Positions 19,700 to 32,280 are shown, counted from the stretch's first letter. The stretch is 64,000 bases of DNA from Caballeronia sp. dw_276 (GCF_018449635.1 NZ_JAAVUV010000001.1:496001-560000), one strand, 5' to 3'. Notes: generated by a model not told the origin, from the sequence alone. Translations and numbers: made by a program.

Positions 19700-19712
19700 T
19701 GAGCGTAGCTCA
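19700..19712. promoter_or_regulatory. Candidate TetR operator 1 (TGAGC-GTA-GCTCA)
   Basis: This perfect five-base inverted repeat with a three-base spacer lies 27 bases before the TetR start codon. It has the same TGAG-CTCA core and spacing as the second site, supporting autorepression by the adjacent regulator. Confidence 0.55.
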
Positions 19713-19776
19713 AATCCCTATTGACTGGAAGCGCCTTTCCGCATGAAACTTCCGATAATCAAGCAAAGCTACGCGT

Positions 19777-19791
19777 GTGAGTACGACTCAC
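19777..19791. promoter_or_regulatory. Candidate TetR operator 2 (GTGAGTACGACTCAC)
   Basis: This perfect six-base inverted repeat with a three-base spacer lies 44 bases before liuA and 78 bases from operator 1. It would block liuA transcription when bound. Confidence 0.6.
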
Positions 19792-19834
19792 CACGCAACT
19801 CAAGCCCTACCGATACCCGAAGGAGGAGACCCGC

Positions 19835-21016
19835 ATGAACGACGTACCCGGTCTGAATTTCGCCCTGGGCGAAGACATCGACATGTTGCGCGATTCGCTC
19901 GCCAACTTCGCCGCGAAGGAAATTGCGCCGCGCGCCGCGGAAATCGATAAAACCGATCAGTTCCCCATGGACCTTTGGAAGAAATTCGGCGATCTGGGGG
20001 TGCTCGGCATGACGGTCTCCGAGGAATACGGTGGCGCGAATATGGGCTACACCGCGCACATGGTCGCCATGGAGGAGATCTCGCGGGCGTCGGCGTCGGT
20101 GGGGTTGTCGTATGGCGCGCACTCCAACTTGTGCGTGAACCAGATTCATCGAAATGGCACGGAAGCGCAGAAACGCAAATATCTGCCGGGGCTGATTTCG
20201 GGCGAACAGATCGGCGCACTGGCGATGAGCGAGCCGAACGCCGGATCGGACGTGGTCAGCATGAAACTTCGCGCCGACGAAAAAGGCGATCACTACGTGC
20301 TCAATGGCACGAAGATGTGGATCACTAACGGTCCAGATTGCGACACGCTGGTGGTGTATGCCAAAACCGACATTGAAGCGGGCGCGAAGGGGATCACCGC
20401 GTTTATCGTCGAGAAGGGCATGAAGGGATTTTCCGTCGCGCAGAAACTCGACAAGCTTGGTATGCGCGGCTCGCATACCGGCGAACTCGTGTTTGAGAAC
20501 GTCGAAGTGCCGAAGGAAAACGTGCTCGGCCAGTTGAACGGCGGCGTCAAAGTGTTGATGAGCGGGCTCGACTACGAGCGAGCGGTGTTGGCCGGCGGAC
20601 CTACGGGCATCATGGTCGCGTGCATGGATGCGGTCGTGCCGTACATCCATGACCGCAAGCAGTTTGGTCAGGCGATCGGCGAGTTCCAGTTGATTCAAGG
20701 CAAGGTCGCGGATCTTTACACCACGTTGCAGGCATGCCGCGCATATCTGTACGCGGTGGGGCGCCAACTCGATACGCTCGGCGCTGGCCATGGCCGTCAA
20801 GTGCGCAAGGATTGCGCGGGTGTGATCCTCTACACCGCGGAAAAAGCGACGTGGATGGCTGGCGAGGCGATCCAGATTCTCGGCGGCAATGGGTATATCA
20901 ACGAGTATCCGGTCGGCCGTCTGTGGCGCGATGCCAAGCTGTATGAAATCGGCGCGGGTACGAGCGAAATTCGCCGCATGTTGATCGGGCGTGAACTGTT
21001 CGCCGAAACGGCCTGA
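19835..21016 (+). CDS. liuA: Isovaleryl-CoA dehydrogenase
   Basis: This 393-residue FAD acyl-CoA dehydrogenase oxidises isovaleryl-CoA to 3-methylcrotonyl-CoA in leucine degradation. Supporting motifs are [26 protein letters not shown] and the C-terminal [23 protein letters not shown]. The catalytic base in isovaleryl-CoA dehydrogenases lies in the G helix rather than near the C-terminus, and here [14 protein letters not shown] provides it as Glu248. AAGGAGGAG stands just before the ATG. It is the first gene of liuA-liuB-liuD, under two candidate TetR operators. Confidence 0.95.
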   Translation: MNDVPGLNFALGEDIDMLRDSLANFAAKEIAPRAAEIDKTDQFPMDLWKKFGDLGVLGMTVSEEYGGANMGYTAHMVAMEEISRASASVGLSYGAHSNLCVNQIHRNGTEAQKRKYLPGLISGEQIGALAMSEPNAGSDVVSMKLRADEKGDHYVLNGTKMWITNGPDCDTLVVYAKTDIEAGAKGITAFIVEKGMKGFSVAQKLDKLGMRGSHTGELVFENVEVPKENVLGQLNGGVKVLMSGLDYERAVLAGGPTGIMVACMDAVVPYIHDRKQFGQAIGEFQLIQGKVADLYTTLQACRAYLYAVGRQLDTLGAGHGRQVRKDCAGVILYTAEKATWMAGEAIQILGGNGYINEYPVGRLWRDAKLYEIGAGTSEIRRMLIGRELFAETA

Positions 21017-21030
21017 GAGCGCAGACACTT

Positions 21031-22638
21031 ATGCCGATCATCGAATCGAAACTGAATCCTCGCAGCGACGAATTCCGCGCGAACGCGGCGGCGCTTGAAG
21101 TGCTGGTCGCGGATCTGAAAGAGAAGGTCGCGAAGATAGCGTTGGGCGGCGGCCAGGCCGCGCGCGATAAACACCTGTCACGCGGCAAACTCCTGCCGCG
21201 CGATCGCATCGCGCAATTGCTCGATCCAGGCACGCCGTTTCTGGAGTTCTCGCAACTCGCGGCGTACGGTATGTACAACGACGACGCGCCCGGCGCGGGC
21301 GTAATCACAGGCATAGGCAGAATCGCTGGGCAGGAATGCGTGATCGTCTGCAACGACGCCACCGTGAAGGGCGGCACGTATTATCCGGTGACGGTCAAGA
21401 AGCATCTTCGCGCGCAGGAAATCGCGGAAGAGAATCATCTGCCGTGCGTGTATCTGGTGGATTCGGGCGGCGCAAACCTGCCGAACCAGGACGATGTGTT
21501 CCCCGATCGCGATCACTTCGGGCGCATCTTCTACAACCAGGCGAACATGTCGGCGAAGGGCATTTCGCAGATCGCCGTGGTGATGGGTTCGTGCACGGCC
21601 GGCGGCGCTTACGTTCCGGCAATGAGCGATGAATCGATCATCGTCAAGAACCAGGGCACGATTTTTCTGGGCGGTCCGCCGCTCGTGAAAGCCGCGACGG
21701 GCGAAGAAGTCAGCGCCGAAGATTTAGGCGGCGGCGATGTGCATACGCGGCTCTCGGGCGTGGTCGATCATCTTGCACAGAACGATGCACATGCGTTGGG
21801 GATCGCGCGCAGCATTGTCGGGAATTTGAATCGCGTCAAGCCAGCGCCTTTGGCGCTCAGGGAACCGCTGCCGCCGCGTCATGATCCGCACAGCCTCTAC
21901 GGTGTTATTCCGGCTGACACCCGCAAGCCTTTCGATATCCGCGAAGTGATCGCGCGCATTGTCGACGACTCCGCATTCGACGAATTCAAGGCGCGTTACG
22001 GCACGACGCTCGTTTGCGGCTTCGCGCATATCTGGGGGCAGCCGGTTGGCATCATTGCGAACAACGGCATCCTGTTTTCAGAGTCGGCGTTAAAGGGCGC
22101 GCATTTTATCGAGCTGTGTTGCCAGCGAAAAATTCCCCTGGTTTTCCTGCAGAACATTACGGGTTTCATGGTCGGGCGCAAGTACGAAAACGAGGGCATT
22201 GCCCGTAACGGCGCGAAGATGGTGACGGCTGTGGCGACGGCGAAGGTGCCGAAGTTCACGGTGATCATCGGCGGGTCGTTTGGTGCGGGAAACTATGGCA
22301 TGTGCGGCCGCGCGTATTCGCCGCGCTTCCTGTGGATGTGGCCGAATGCGCGCATTTCGGTGATGGGCGGCGAGCAGGCCGCTTCGGTACTGGCGACAGT
22401 ACGTCGCGATGGTATCGAAGGGAAAGGCGGTTCCTGGTCGAAGGAAGAAGAGGAGGCGTTCAAATCGCCGATCCGCGAGCAGTACGAGGTGCAGGGGCAT
22501 CCTTATTACGCAAGTGCGCGTCTGTGGGACGACGGCGTGATCGATCCTGCGCAGACCCGCGATGTGCTCGGGCTCGGCCTGGCGGCATCGATGAACGCGC
22601 CGATTGAAGACACGCGTTTTGGCGTGTTCCGGATGTGA
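21031..22638 (+). CDS. liuB: Methylcrotonoyl-CoA carboxylase, carboxyltransferase (beta) subunit
   Basis: This 535-residue carboxyltransferase of the crotonase fold has N- and C-terminal halves with Gly-rich oxyanion loops ([17 protein letters not shown] and [18 protein letters not shown]). It moves the carboxyl group from carboxybiotin on LiuD to 3-methylcrotonyl-CoA. The length and [19 protein letters not shown] fit the methylcrotonyl rather than the propionyl type. It begins 14 bases after liuA, so translation is probably coupled; there is no strong Shine-Dalgarno. Many liu clusters have liuC between liuB and liuD, but here liuD follows directly. Confidence 0.94.
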   Translation: MPIIESKLNPRSDEFRANAAALEVLVADLKEKVAKIALGGGQAARDKHLSRGKLLPRDRIAQLLDPGTPFLEFSQLAAYGMYNDDAPGAGVITGIGRIAGQECVIVCNDATVKGGTYYPVTVKKHLRAQEIAEENHLPCVYLVDSGGANLPNQDDVFPDRDHFGRIFYNQANMSAKGISQIAVVMGSCTAGGAYVPAMSDESIIVKNQGTIFLGGPPLVKAATGEEVSAEDLGGGDVHTRLSGVVDHLAQNDAHALGIARSIVGNLNRVKPAPLALREPLPPRHDPHSLYGVIPADTRKPFDIREVIARIVDDSAFDEFKARYGTTLVCGFAHIWGQPVGIIANNGILFSESALKGAHFIELCCQRKIPLVFLQNITGFMVGRKYENEGIARNGAKMVTAVATAKVPKFTVIIGGSFGAGNYGMCGRAYSPRFLWMWPNARISVMGGEQAASVLATVRRDGIEGKGGSWSKEEEEAFKSPIREQYEVQGHPYYASARLWDDGVIDPAQTRDVLGLGLAASMNAPIEDTRFGVFRM

Positions 22639-22693
22639 CGGCGGCACTTATTGCTGCCCAATGCAACGCGAATATTTTCTCCCAGGCTTCGTC

Positions 22694-24712
<2,019 letters not shown>

Positions 24713-24724
24713 TAACGCCCTGCC

Positions 24725-25240
24725 TCATTTCTTTTTGACGCGTCCCAGCAGCGTTTCCTCGGTCTCGGTCTTGACCAGAATCTCGACCCGCCGATTCAAC
24801 GCACGCCCTTCGGGCGTGGCGTTGGACGCGATCGGCTCAGCAAATGCAATGCCGCGAGTCTTGATGCGCGCAGCGGGAACGCCACGTGCGACAAGGGCAT
24901 CGGCCACGGCGTTCGCGCGTGCTGTAGACAACGTCTGGTTGTAGTCGAGCGGTCCTACATTGTCGGTGTGTCCTTCGACCATGATCGGTCGCGTGCTTCG
25001 CTTGAGCAGCACCGCGGCACGGTCGAGTGCGGCGATGCTTTCGGGCCGCATGGACGCTTCATCGAAATCGAACAATGCCGATTCCTGAAGCCGCAACTCA
25101 ACGCCGCCATGTGCCGGATGAACGACGATGCCAACTTTCTCGTTGATCGCTTCTTCCTTCGCCCGGTTCAGGCCCGACGCGCAACCGGCGAGCAATGCCG
25201 TTGTTGCACATGCGTTGACAATGGTTCGAATAGCTTTCAC
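24725..25240 (-). CDS. OmpA-family lipoprotein
   Basis: This protein of about 171 residues has a lipoprotein signal (KAIRTIVNACATTALLAGC, acylated Cys at residue 20) and an OmpA-like C-terminal domain at about 55-160. The peptidoglycan-binding core is visible as VEGHTDNVGPLDYNQTLSTARANAV followed by ALNRRVEILV. It should be anchored in the outer membrane and contact peptidoglycan noncovalently. I prefer the GTG start, which gives a normal signal length; a TTG ten codons earlier is also possible. The extreme C-terminus is basic (GRVKKK). Confidence 0.88.
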   Translation of the reverse strand: MKAIRTIVNACATTALLAGCASGLNRAKEEAINEKVGIVVHPAHGGVELRLQESALFDFDEASMRPESIAALDRAAVLLKRSTRPIMVEGHTDNVGPLDYNQTLSTARANAVADALVARGVPAARIKTRGIAFAEPIASNATPEGRALNRRVEILVKTETEETLLGRVKKK

Positions 25241-25487
25241 TGCAAGTCTCGTGAACAGATGCCGGGGCAAGGGAACCGATTATAGGGAAACGGAAATTCG
25301 TGAGTGTGAAATTAGAACAAAAGATGCCGTGTCGGGTATGAGCCACGGCGGCTTGAAAGAACACTTGATTCTGGTCAATCGGTTCACGATTTACAATGCT
25401 TCATTGGCATCGCGTTTCACACACATTACAAGCAGCTTCGCGAGAGCAGTTTTGTGCTACCACTAAAGAGTAACTAGAGGACGTTTC

Positions 25488-26561
25488 ATGATTCCACGCG
25501 ATCACACTTCTGACGACGAAAAGGATCGCACACAGCGGTTGCAACGGACCGCCTCGGGGTTGCTGTATGCGGTACTGGTGGCCGTCGCCATCTGGATGAT
25601 CCGCGACTTCATTCCGGCCGTGGTATGGGCGTCGGTGATTGCCATTGCGTTGTGGCCGTTGTTGACATGGCTCGAGGAACGGCCATTGTTCAGGCATCGG
25701 AGCACGTGGCTGGCTATCGGCATGACGGTGGTTATCGGGTTGGTGTTCGTGGTGCCGTTCATCATTGTCGCGGCGCAGGCGGGCAGCGAAGCCAACGACC
25801 TCATCCGATGGTTTCAGGAATCGTTACGTAGCGGCATTCCCATGCCCGATCTCGTCAACCATTTGCCAATGGGATCGAAGCAGATCGCGGCATGGTGGCA
25901 GGAGAATCTTGCGACGCCGCTGGGTTCATCGCCGGCGGTCAAGCATTTTCATAGCGCAACGGTAGTCGCGATGACGCGGCATTTCGGCGGGCGCCTGGCG
26001 CATGGGTTGATCGTGTTCGGCTTCATGCTGGTCACGTTGTTCTTTCTTTTTAAAGCAGGGTCGCGGTTGGGCGAGCAACTGCTCGAGGCATCGCGGCGTG
26101 CGTTTGGTTCTGAAGGTGCATCGCTCGCTCGGCGTATGGCCGATTCGGTTCGCAGCACGGTGACGGGTCTGGTCGTGGTGGGGCTTGGAGAAGGCGCGTT
26201 GCTGGGCGTGGCTTATGGTGTGACCGGCGTGCCGCATGCGACCCTGCTGGGGATGCTGACCGCCGTGGCAGCCATGCTGCCGTTCTGCGCGCCGATCGTG
26301 TTTCTGGGCGCGGCCTTGTGGTTGCTGGCTCAAGGCGCAACGGTCGCCGCGATCTGCGTTGCGGTGTTCGGATTTGTGGTCGTGTTTGTTGCCGAGCATG
26401 CGGTGCGGCCGGTGCTGATTGGCGGGGCGGCAAGGTTGCCGTTTCTGTTGGTGCTATTCGGAATTTTGGGCGGGGCCGAGACGTTTGGGCTGGTGGGATT
26501 GTTTATTGGTCCGGCGTTGATGACGATTCTGGTGGTGCTTTGGAATGATTGGGTGCATTGA
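25488..26561 (+). CDS. AI-2E family transporter
   Basis: This 357-residue inner membrane protein has about seven or eight membrane segments in the AI-2E transporter pattern: an N-terminal pair (IRDFIPAVVWASVIAIALWPL and the following helix), a long middle loop with PLGSSPAVKHFH, and the conserved C-terminal LFGILGGAETFGLVGLFIGPAL. Family members have been linked to autoinducer-2 export or Na+/H+ exchange, so the label does not settle the substrate. GAGGA precedes the ATG, and a strong terminator follows. Confidence 0.9.
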   Translation: MIPRDHTSDDEKDRTQRLQRTASGLLYAVLVAVAIWMIRDFIPAVVWASVIAIALWPLLTWLEERPLFRHRSTWLAIGMTVVIGLVFVVPFIIVAAQAGSEANDLIRWFQESLRSGIPMPDLVNHLPMGSKQIAAWWQENLATPLGSSPAVKHFHSATVVAMTRHFGGRLAHGLIVFGFMLVTLFFLFKAGSRLGEQLLEASRRAFGSEGASLARRMADSVRSTVTGLVVVGLGEGALLGVAYGVTGVPHATLLGMLTAVAAMLPFCAPIVFLGAALWLLAQGATVAAICVAVFGFVVVFVAEHAVRPVLIGGAARLPFLLVLFGILGGAETFGLVGLFIGPALMTILVVLWNDWVH

Positions 26562-26584
26562 ATCAGGAATAAGGTGTCACTAAA

Positions 26585-26620
26585 AAAAGGCGGTTCCAAC
26601 GTTGGTCGGAACCGCCTTTT
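26585..26620. terminator. Strong bidirectional terminator between AI-2E gene and prpD
   Basis: AAAAGGCGGTTCC and GGAACCGCCTTTT form a perfect 13-base stem around a ten-base loop. An A run lies on the left and T run on the right, so it serves both the AI-2E gene and the convergent prp operon. Confidence 0.88.
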
Positions 26621-26636
26621 CGTTCAAGCTTCCGAA

Positions 26637-28085
26637 TCAAATCACGTACAAATCAACATATTCATTGACCGGCATTGCTTCGAGCGTTGCCTGATCCAGC
26701 GATGCCGCAATGATCGCCTCTTGCTGTTTCGCCGGGAAACGCCGTGCGAGATTGGTCCTGAACTTCTCGACCAACAGAGGGATGCCGTCTTCGCGGCGGC
26801 GCTTGTGTCCGATCGGGTATTCGACGACCAGCTCGTCGAACGTGCTGCCGTCGTTGAATTCGACGCTCAGCGCATTGGCGATCGAACGCTTTTCCGGATC
26901 GAAGTAATCCTTCGTGAATTGCGGGTCCTCCACGCATTCGATCTTCGCGCGCAACGTATCGATGCGCGGATCTTTCGCGATCGAATCTTCATAATCCGAT
27001 GCCGTCAATCGACCGTAAATCAGCGGCACGGCGACCATGTACTGGATGCAGTGATCGCGATCGGCGGGGTTATCGAGCGGACCTTTTTTATCGATGATCC
27101 GAATCGCCGCTTCGTGCGTGCGGATCGTGATCTTCTTGATGTCTTCGACGCGTCGGCCGGTTTCAGCGAGCTTTGCGTTCAAGGTCATCGCCGCTTCCAC
27201 CGCCGTTTGCGAGTGGAATTCAGCCGGGAACGAGATCTTGAAGAGCACGTTTTCCATTACATACGAGCCGTACGGACGCTGGAACTTGAACGCGTTGCCC
27301 TTGAAGAGGACATCGTAGAAGCCCCATGTTTTAGCGGTCAGAACCGACGGATAACCCATCTCGCCCGTCTTCGCGATCAAGGCGAGACGCACGGCGCGCG
27401 AGGTCGCATCGCCGGCGGCCCACGATTTGCGCGAACCCGTATTCGGCGCATGGCGATACGTGCGCAGCGAATGACCATCGACGAAAGCCAATGAAACAGC
27501 GTTGATCAGTTCATCGCGCGTGAGGCCGATCAATTGCCCGACGACCGCCGTCGATGCCAGCTTCACCAGCAACACGTGATCGAGCCCGACCTTGTTGAAC
27601 GAGTTTTCCAGCGCGATACAGCCTTGAATTTCGTGCGCCTTGATCATGCCGATCAGGACGTCTTTCATCGTCAGCGGTTTTTTGCCGGTGGCGACGGCGT
27701 TGCGCGACAACCAGTCGGCGGTTGCCAGAATCCCGCCGAGATTGTCCGACGGATGACCCCATTCAGCGGCGAGCCACGTGTCGTTGAAGTCGAGCCAACG
27801 GATCATCGCGCCGATGTTGAACGCGGCCTGAACCGGGTCGAGCTGGAACGACGTACCGGGAACCTTGGCGCCGTTGGGGACGATCGTGCCCGGCACGATG
27901 GGTCCCATCAGCTTGGTGCAAGCGGGATAGGTAAGGGCTTCGAGTCCGCAACCGAGGGTATCGATCAGGCAATTGCGCGCGGTATCGAGCGCGAGTTCGC
28001 TGTCGATCTGATAGTTGAGAACGTAGTCGACTATGTCGACCAGTACGCGATCCGGCTCGGGCCGGACGTTTGAAATGTGGCTCAT
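26637..28085 (-). CDS. prpD: 2-methylcitrate dehydratase (MmgE/PrpD family)
   Basis: This 482-residue protein has the MmgE/PrpD all-helical domain followed by the alpha/beta domain, with typical blocks ([57 protein letters not shown]). It dehydrates 2-methylcitrate to 2-methyl-cis-aconitate without an iron-sulfur cluster. It is the last gene of prpB-prpC-prpD, 21 bases after prpC. Many betaproteobacteria instead carry an aconitase-type AcnD with PrpF here; neither is present, so this PrpD is the only candidate for the dehydration step in the window. Confidence 0.94.
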   Translation of the reverse strand: MSHISNVRPEPDRVLVDIVDYVLNYQIDSELALDTARNCLIDTLGCGLEALTYPACTKLMGPIVPGTIVPNGAKVPGTSFQLDPVQAAFNIGAMIRWLDFNDTWLAAEWGHPSDNLGGILATADWLSRNAVATGKKPLTMKDVLIGMIKAHEIQGCIALENSFNKVGLDHVLLVKLASTAVVGQLIGLTRDELINAVSLAFVDGHSLRTYRHAPNTGSRKSWAAGDATSRAVRLALIAKTGEMGYPSVLTAKTWGFYDVLFKGNAFKFQRPYGSYVMENVLFKISFPAEFHSQTAVEAAMTLNAKLAETGRRVEDIKKITIRTHEAAIRIIDKKGPLDNPADRDHCIQYMVAVPLIYGRLTASDYEDSIAKDPRIDTLRAKIECVEDPQFTKDYFDPEKRSIANALSVEFNDGSTFDELVVEYPIGHKRRREDGIPLLVEKFRTNLARRFPAKQQEAIIAASLDQATLEAMPVNEYVDLYVI

Positions 28086-28106
28086 ATACTTAGGATGTCT
28101 CCGTAA

Positions 28107-29279
28107 TTACTTGCGTTTGTTCAATGACTCAAACTTCAGATTTTCGGGTCCGGTGTAATTTGCGCTCGGCCGAATGATCTTGTTATCGATGCGTTGTTCG
28201 ATGATGTGCGCGCTCCAGCCCGACGTGCGCGAGATCACGAACAGCGGCGTGAACATGGCGGTTGGCACGCCCATCGCGTGATACGAAACGGCGCTGAACC
28301 AGTCCAGGTTCGGGAACATCTTCTTCGCGTCCCACATGGTTGTTTCGAGGCGCTCTGCGATGTCGAACATTTTCGTGTCGCCTGCTTCCTTCGACAGCTT
28401 CTTCGCGATGTCCTTGATCACCTTGTTGCGCGGATCGGAGATCGTGTACACCGGATGACCGAAGCCGATCACGACTTCCTTCGCTTCCACGCGACGGCGG
28501 ATATCGGCTTCCGCTTCGTCGGGCGTTTGATAGCGGCTTTGGATCTCGAACGCGACTTCATTCGCGCCGCCATGCTTCGGACCACGCAACGCGCCGATGC
28601 CACCGGTGATCGCCGAATACATGTCCGATCCCGTGCCGGCAATCACGCGACACGTGAACGTCGATGCGTTGAACTCATGCTCGGCGTAAAGAATCAACGA
28701 TGCATGCATCGCATCGACCCACGACTTCGACGGCTCCACACCATGCAGCAAATGCAGGAAATGCCCACCGATGGAATCATCGTCGGTTTCGGTTTCGATG
28801 CGCCGGCCGTTATGCGAATAGTGGTACCAGTACAGCAGAATCGATCCAAGCGATGCCATCAAACGGTCGGCGATGTCCTTCGCGCCCGCGATGTTGTGAT
28901 CGTCCTTCTCGGGCAACAAGGTGCCGAGCACGGAGACGCCGGTACGCATGACGTCCATTGGATGGGCGGATGCGGGAATCCATTCGAGCGCCGCTTTCAG
29001 GTTGGCGGGCAAGCCGCGCAGAGCCTTGAGCTTCGTTTTATACGATTTCAATTCAGCCGCATTGGGCAGCTTGCCGTGCACGAGCAGGTACGCAATCTCC
29101 TCGAACTCGGACGTCCCGGCAATATCGAGAATGTCATAGCCACGATAATGCAGATCGTTGCCCGTCTTGCCGACGGTACACAGCGCAGTGTTACCCGCCG
29201 TCACGCCGGACAGCGCGACAGATTTCTTGGGTTTGAACCCGCCCGCAGCGGGTGCTTCTTTCGTCAAGGTATCGCTCAT
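28107..29279 (-). CDS. prpC: 2-methylcitrate synthase
   Basis: This 390-residue citrate-synthase-fold enzyme condenses propionyl-CoA with oxaloacetate. Catalytic regions are [16 protein letters not shown] (active-site His) and IGFGHPVY (second His), and the opening [20 protein letters not shown] marks the methylcitrate type. The ATG at 29279 is preceded by AAGGAGA; the frame upstream is open but lies within prpB. It is 41 bases downstream of prpB and shares its promoter. Confidence 0.95.
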   Translation of the reverse strand: MSDTLTKEAPAAGGFKPKKSVALSGVTAGNTALCTVGKTGNDLHYRGYDILDIAGTSEFEEIAYLLVHGKLPNAAELKSYKTKLKALRGLPANLKAALEWIPASAHPMDVMRTGVSVLGTLLPEKDDHNIAGAKDIADRLMASLGSILLYWYHYSHNGRRIETETDDDSIGGHFLHLLHGVEPSKSWVDAMHASLILYAEHEFNASTFTCRVIAGTGSDMYSAITGGIGALRGPKHGGANEVAFEIQSRYQTPDEAEADIRRRVEAKEVVIGFGHPVYTISDPRNKVIKDIAKKLSKEAGDTKMFDIAERLETTMWDAKKMFPNLDWFSAVSYHAMGVPTAMFTPLFVISRTSGWSAHIIEQRIDNKIIRPSANYTGPENLKFESLNKRK

Positions 29280-29320
29280 TTGTCTCAGTCTCCTTGTTGG
29301 ACCAACGCGAGGGTAACGCG

Positions 29321-30214
29321 TTACTTTGTCTGCTTGAAAAGCGCATCGAGCTTCTGCTCGAAGTCGTGGTAACCAATGCTCTTGTACAGCTCCTCGCGCG
29401 TCTGCATGCTGTCGAGAACGTTGGCTTGAGTGCCATCGGTGCGAATCGCGCGATACACATTTTCCGCGGCCTTGTTCATCGCGCGAAATGCGGAGAGCGG
29501 GTACAGCACGATCGAAACATCCACGCTGCGCAGCTCTTCGACCGTGAACAGCGGCGTCGATCCGAACTCGGTGATGTTCGCAAGGACAGGGACCTTCACG
29601 GCATCGACGAATTGTTTGTACATCTTGAGATCGGTCATCGCTTCCGGGAAAATCATGTCCGCGCCAGCCTCCACGCACGCACGCGCCCGGTCGATCGCCG
29701 CGTCCAGACCTTCCACGGCCAATGCGTCGGTGCGAGCCATGATGACGAAGTTCGCGTCGGTGCGGGCATCGACCGCAGCCCTCACGCGATCCGCCATTTC
29801 CTGCTGCGAGACGATCGCCTTGCCCGGCCGATGACCGCAGCGTTTCGCGCCCACCTGATCCTCGATATGCATCGCGCCGGCGCCAGCCTTGATCAACGAC
29901 TTGACCGTGCGCGCAATATTGAACGCGCTTGGGCCGAAGCCGGTATCGACATCGACCATTAGCGGCAAGTCGCAGACATCGGTGATGCGGCGCACATCGG
30001 TGAGGACGTCGTCGAGTGTCGAGATGCCGAGATCGGGCAAGCCCAACGATCCCGCCGATACACCGCCGCCGGACAAGTAGATCGCCTTGAAACCGGCGTG
30101 CTGGGCGAGCAGCGCGTGATTGGCGTTGATTGCGCCGACGAGTTGCAGGGGCCGTTCGGCCGCGACCGCCGCGCGGAACTTCGCGCCGGCGCTGAGTGTT
30201 GCTGATGAGCTCAT
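29321..30214 (-). CDS. prpB: Methylisocitrate lyase
   Basis: This 297-residue TIM-barrel enzyme of the isocitrate lyase/PEP mutase superfamily cleaves 2-methylisocitrate to pyruvate and succinate. The catalytic KRCGH motif is at residues 124-128 (Cys126), with metal-binding acids in MVDVDTGFG and HIEDQ. GGAGA precedes the ATG. As the first gene of the prp operon it lies directly behind a -24/-12 promoter, and the activator PrpR is encoded divergently. Confidence 0.96.
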   Translation of the reverse strand: MSSSATLSAGAKFRAAVAAERPLQLVGAINANHALLAQHAGFKAIYLSGGGVSAGSLGLPDLGISTLDDVLTDVRRITDVCDLPLMVDVDTGFGPSAFNIARTVKSLIKAGAGAMHIEDQVGAKRCGHRPGKAIVSQQEMADRVRAAVDARTDANFVIMARTDALAVEGLDAAIDRARACVEAGADMIFPEAMTDLKMYKQFVDAVKVPVLANITEFGSTPLFTVEELRSVDVSIVLYPLSAFRAMNKAAENVYRAIRTDGTQANVLDSMQTREELYKSIGYHDFEQKLDALFKQTK

Positions 30215-30240
30215 TCGGGTCTCCGTTGTTTGATGCTTAT

Positions 30241-30260
30241 AGGGCAAGTTGTTTGCCAGT
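30241..30260 (-). promoter_or_regulatory. Sigma-54 (-24/-12) promoter of prpBCD
   Basis: On the minus strand the sequence CTGGCAAACAACTTGCCC has the invariant GG and GC doublets separated by exactly ten bases. It starts transcription about 18 bases before the prpB ATG. The divergent prpR encodes a sigma-54 activator, which fits. Confidence 0.85.
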
Positions 30261-30312
30261 GATGCAAGTTCTTGATTGAGAACAGATTAGTCTTTTTTAT
30301 CGATGCTCGAAA

Positions 30313-30339
30313 ATTTCATAAATGAAATACCAAGTTTCA
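30313..30339. promoter_or_regulatory. Candidate PrpR enhancer site
   Basis: ATTTCAT and ATGAAAT form a perfect seven-base inverted repeat (30313-30328), overlapped by a second repeat TGAAA/TTTCA (30323-30339). Centred about 80 bases upstream of the -24/-12 promoter, it is well placed for a sigma-54 activator. It also lies just before prpR and could mediate autoregulation. Confidence 0.55.
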
Positions 30340-30380
30340 AAATTGAATTAGACTTGGGTATCTCATTCGAATCCCTCACC

Positions 30381-32270
30381 ATGAATCTTCCTCCACGCAT
30401 CTGGGCTGTCGGGATAAGCAAATTGCGGGATCTGTATCGCGACATGGCCGCGGAGTACGACGGAATCGCTGATCTGCGCATCGTGACGCTCGGCTACGAG
30501 GACGCCGTGCAGGAGATTGAGAACGCCGGCGATGCCCGGCCGGACGTGGTCGTCGCTGCCGGATCGAACGGGGCGTATCTGAAGGCGCGGATCGGCGTGC
30601 CGGTCGTGCTCGTGAATCCGACCGGCTTTGACGTCATGCACGCGTTGGCGCGTGCGCGTCGTGAGGGCGAACAGGTCGGTCTCGTGATGCACGGCGAGAC
30701 GCCGGCGGAAGTTACGCGCTTTTTCCGGGCGTTTGGCGCGGCTATCGAAACCGCTTCGTATCTGTCGGTGGAGGACGCGGAATCGTGCGTATTGGATCTG
30801 CGCGATCGCGGCGTGCGCGCCGTTGTCGGGCCGGGACTTGTGACGGAACTTGCGGAAAAGGCCGGCATGAAGTCGGTGTTCCTGTACTCGAGTGCGTCCG
30901 TTCACGGCGCATTCGAAACTGCGCTCGAAGTGGCGCGCGCAACGCTTGGGGAGACGCAGCGCCGTCGCCGGCTCGATCAGGTTCTGCAACATCTGCGCGA
31001 CGGCGTGATCGCGCTTACCGCCGATGGCCGTATCGAAGCGCTCAGCGGCAAGATGGCCGAAATGCTGCGCCTCGCGCCGTCGCAAGTGGTGGGCAAGCGC
31101 TTGCGCGATCTTGCGCCCGAGGTTGCGAGTGCAGTGCCGACCGAGCCGGGCGAGTCGCTCGAGACGGTGCGCGGGGCGAGTTACCTGGTGCATCGAAGTG
31201 CCTGGGGCGATGCATCGGCGGCTTCGGGTTCTATCGTCACGTTTCAGGAGTCGGTGGCTTTGCAACGCATGGACCGCTCGGTTCGGGCGCGGCAACGCTC
31301 GCCACTCGTGGCGCGATACAAGATCGAGGACCTCACCGGCAGCAGCCAGGCAATCGAGCAGGTCCGTCAGCGAGCGCGCCGTTTTGCACGCTCGGACGCC
31401 ACCGTGCTGATTCGTGGCGAAAGCGGCACGGGCAAGGAACTGGTCGCGCAAGGCATTCACGGCGAAAGCGCGCGGCGAGAGTTTGCGTTCGTTGCGTTGA
31501 ATTGCGGCGCGTTTCCGGAGACGCTGCTGGAGAGTGAATTGTTCGGCTACGAGGAGGGCGCGTTCACGGGCGCGCGGCGTGGCGGCAAGGCGGGATTGAT
31601 CGAGTCGGCGCATCGCGGCACGCTTTTTCTAGATGAAATCGGCGAGATGCCCTTGCCATTGCAAAGCCGTTTGCTGCGCGTGCTTCAGGAGCGCGAAGTC
31701 GTACGGCTAGGCTCCACTGAACCCTTGCAAGTCGATGTGCGGATCGTTGCGGCAACGCATCGCGCGCTGAGTGAGCGCGTAAAGGCGGGGGAGTTTCGCG
31801 CGGATCTGTTTTATCGACTGAATATCTTGAATCTGATGCTGCCGCCATTGCGCGAGCGGACGGCTGACATGGCAACGCTCGCGGCGCAATTGTTGTGGCG
31901 CACGGGACGTGCAACTTCATTCGACGCCGCGCTCAAGGTTCTCGAGCCGGTCCTGCATATGCTCACGAGTTACTCATGGCCCGGCAACGTACGCGAGTTG
32001 CAGAACGTGATCGAACGGATTTCGGCGGAACTGGAAGATTCGGTTTCAAAGCCGCCGAAGCTGACGGCCAAGCTGATGCGCTCGATTGCGCCGGAACTTG
32101 AAGAGGAAACAACAACTTCGAATCAGACGTCGCTCAAGGCTCGCAGCCGCAAGGTCGAGGCGGACGAGATTCGCGCGATGCTCGATTCGTTCAACGGCGA
32201 TCGCGATAAAACCGCGCAGGCCTTAGGGATCAGCAAGACCACCTTATGGCGAAAACTGACGCCGCGCTGA
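30381..32270 (+). CDS. prpR: PrpR, sigma-54-dependent activator of propionate catabolism
   Basis: This 629-residue regulator has an N-terminal PrpR sensor domain (about 5-180), which in the family binds 2-methylcitrate, then a PAS-like segment (about 200-290), a sigma-54 AAA+ domain (about 320-550) and a Fis-type helix-turn-helix at the C-terminus (ALGISKTTLWRKL). The Walker A loop GESGTGKE is at 346-353 and the sigma-54 contact loop GAFTGA at 393-398, so it should be a functional activator. The ATG opening MNLPPRIWAVGISKL is the family start; the upstream open frame covers the operator region. Confidence 0.95.
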   Translation: MNLPPRIWAVGISKLRDLYRDMAAEYDGIADLRIVTLGYEDAVQEIENAGDARPDVVVAAGSNGAYLKARIGVPVVLVNPTGFDVMHALARARREGEQVGLVMHGETPAEVTRFFRAFGAAIETASYLSVEDAESCVLDLRDRGVRAVVGPGLVTELAEKAGMKSVFLYSSASVHGAFETALEVARATLGETQRRRRLDQVLQHLRDGVIALTADGRIEALSGKMAEMLRLAPSQVVGKRLRDLAPEVASAVPTEPGESLETVRGASYLVHRSAWGDASAASGSIVTFQESVALQRMDRSVRARQRSPLVARYKIEDLTGSSQAIEQVRQRARRFARSDATVLIRGESGTGKELVAQGIHGESARREFAFVALNCGAFPETLLESELFGYEEGAFTGARRGGKAGLIESAHRGTLFLDEIGEMPLPLQSRLLRVLQEREVVRLGSTEPLQVDVRIVAATHRALSERVKAGEFRADLFYRLNILNLMLPPLRERTADMATLAAQLLWRTGRATSFDAALKVLEPVLHMLTSYSWPGNVRELQNVIERISAELEDSVSKPPKLTAKLMRSIAPELEEETTTSNQTSLKARSRKVEADEIRAMLDSFNGDRDKTAQALGISKTTLWRKLTPR

Positions 32271-32280
32271 GCGTTACCGC

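Noticed and set aside
22604..22693. Upstream extension of liuD into liuB
   Set aside because: It overlaps the liuB stop region out of frame and the extra residues do not match biotin carboxylases, which begin at the Met before FNKILIANRG.
28194..29372. A 392-codon plus-strand frame opposite prpC
   Set aside because: It is Arg/His-rich, antisense to a clear citrate synthase family gene, and has no ribosome binding site.
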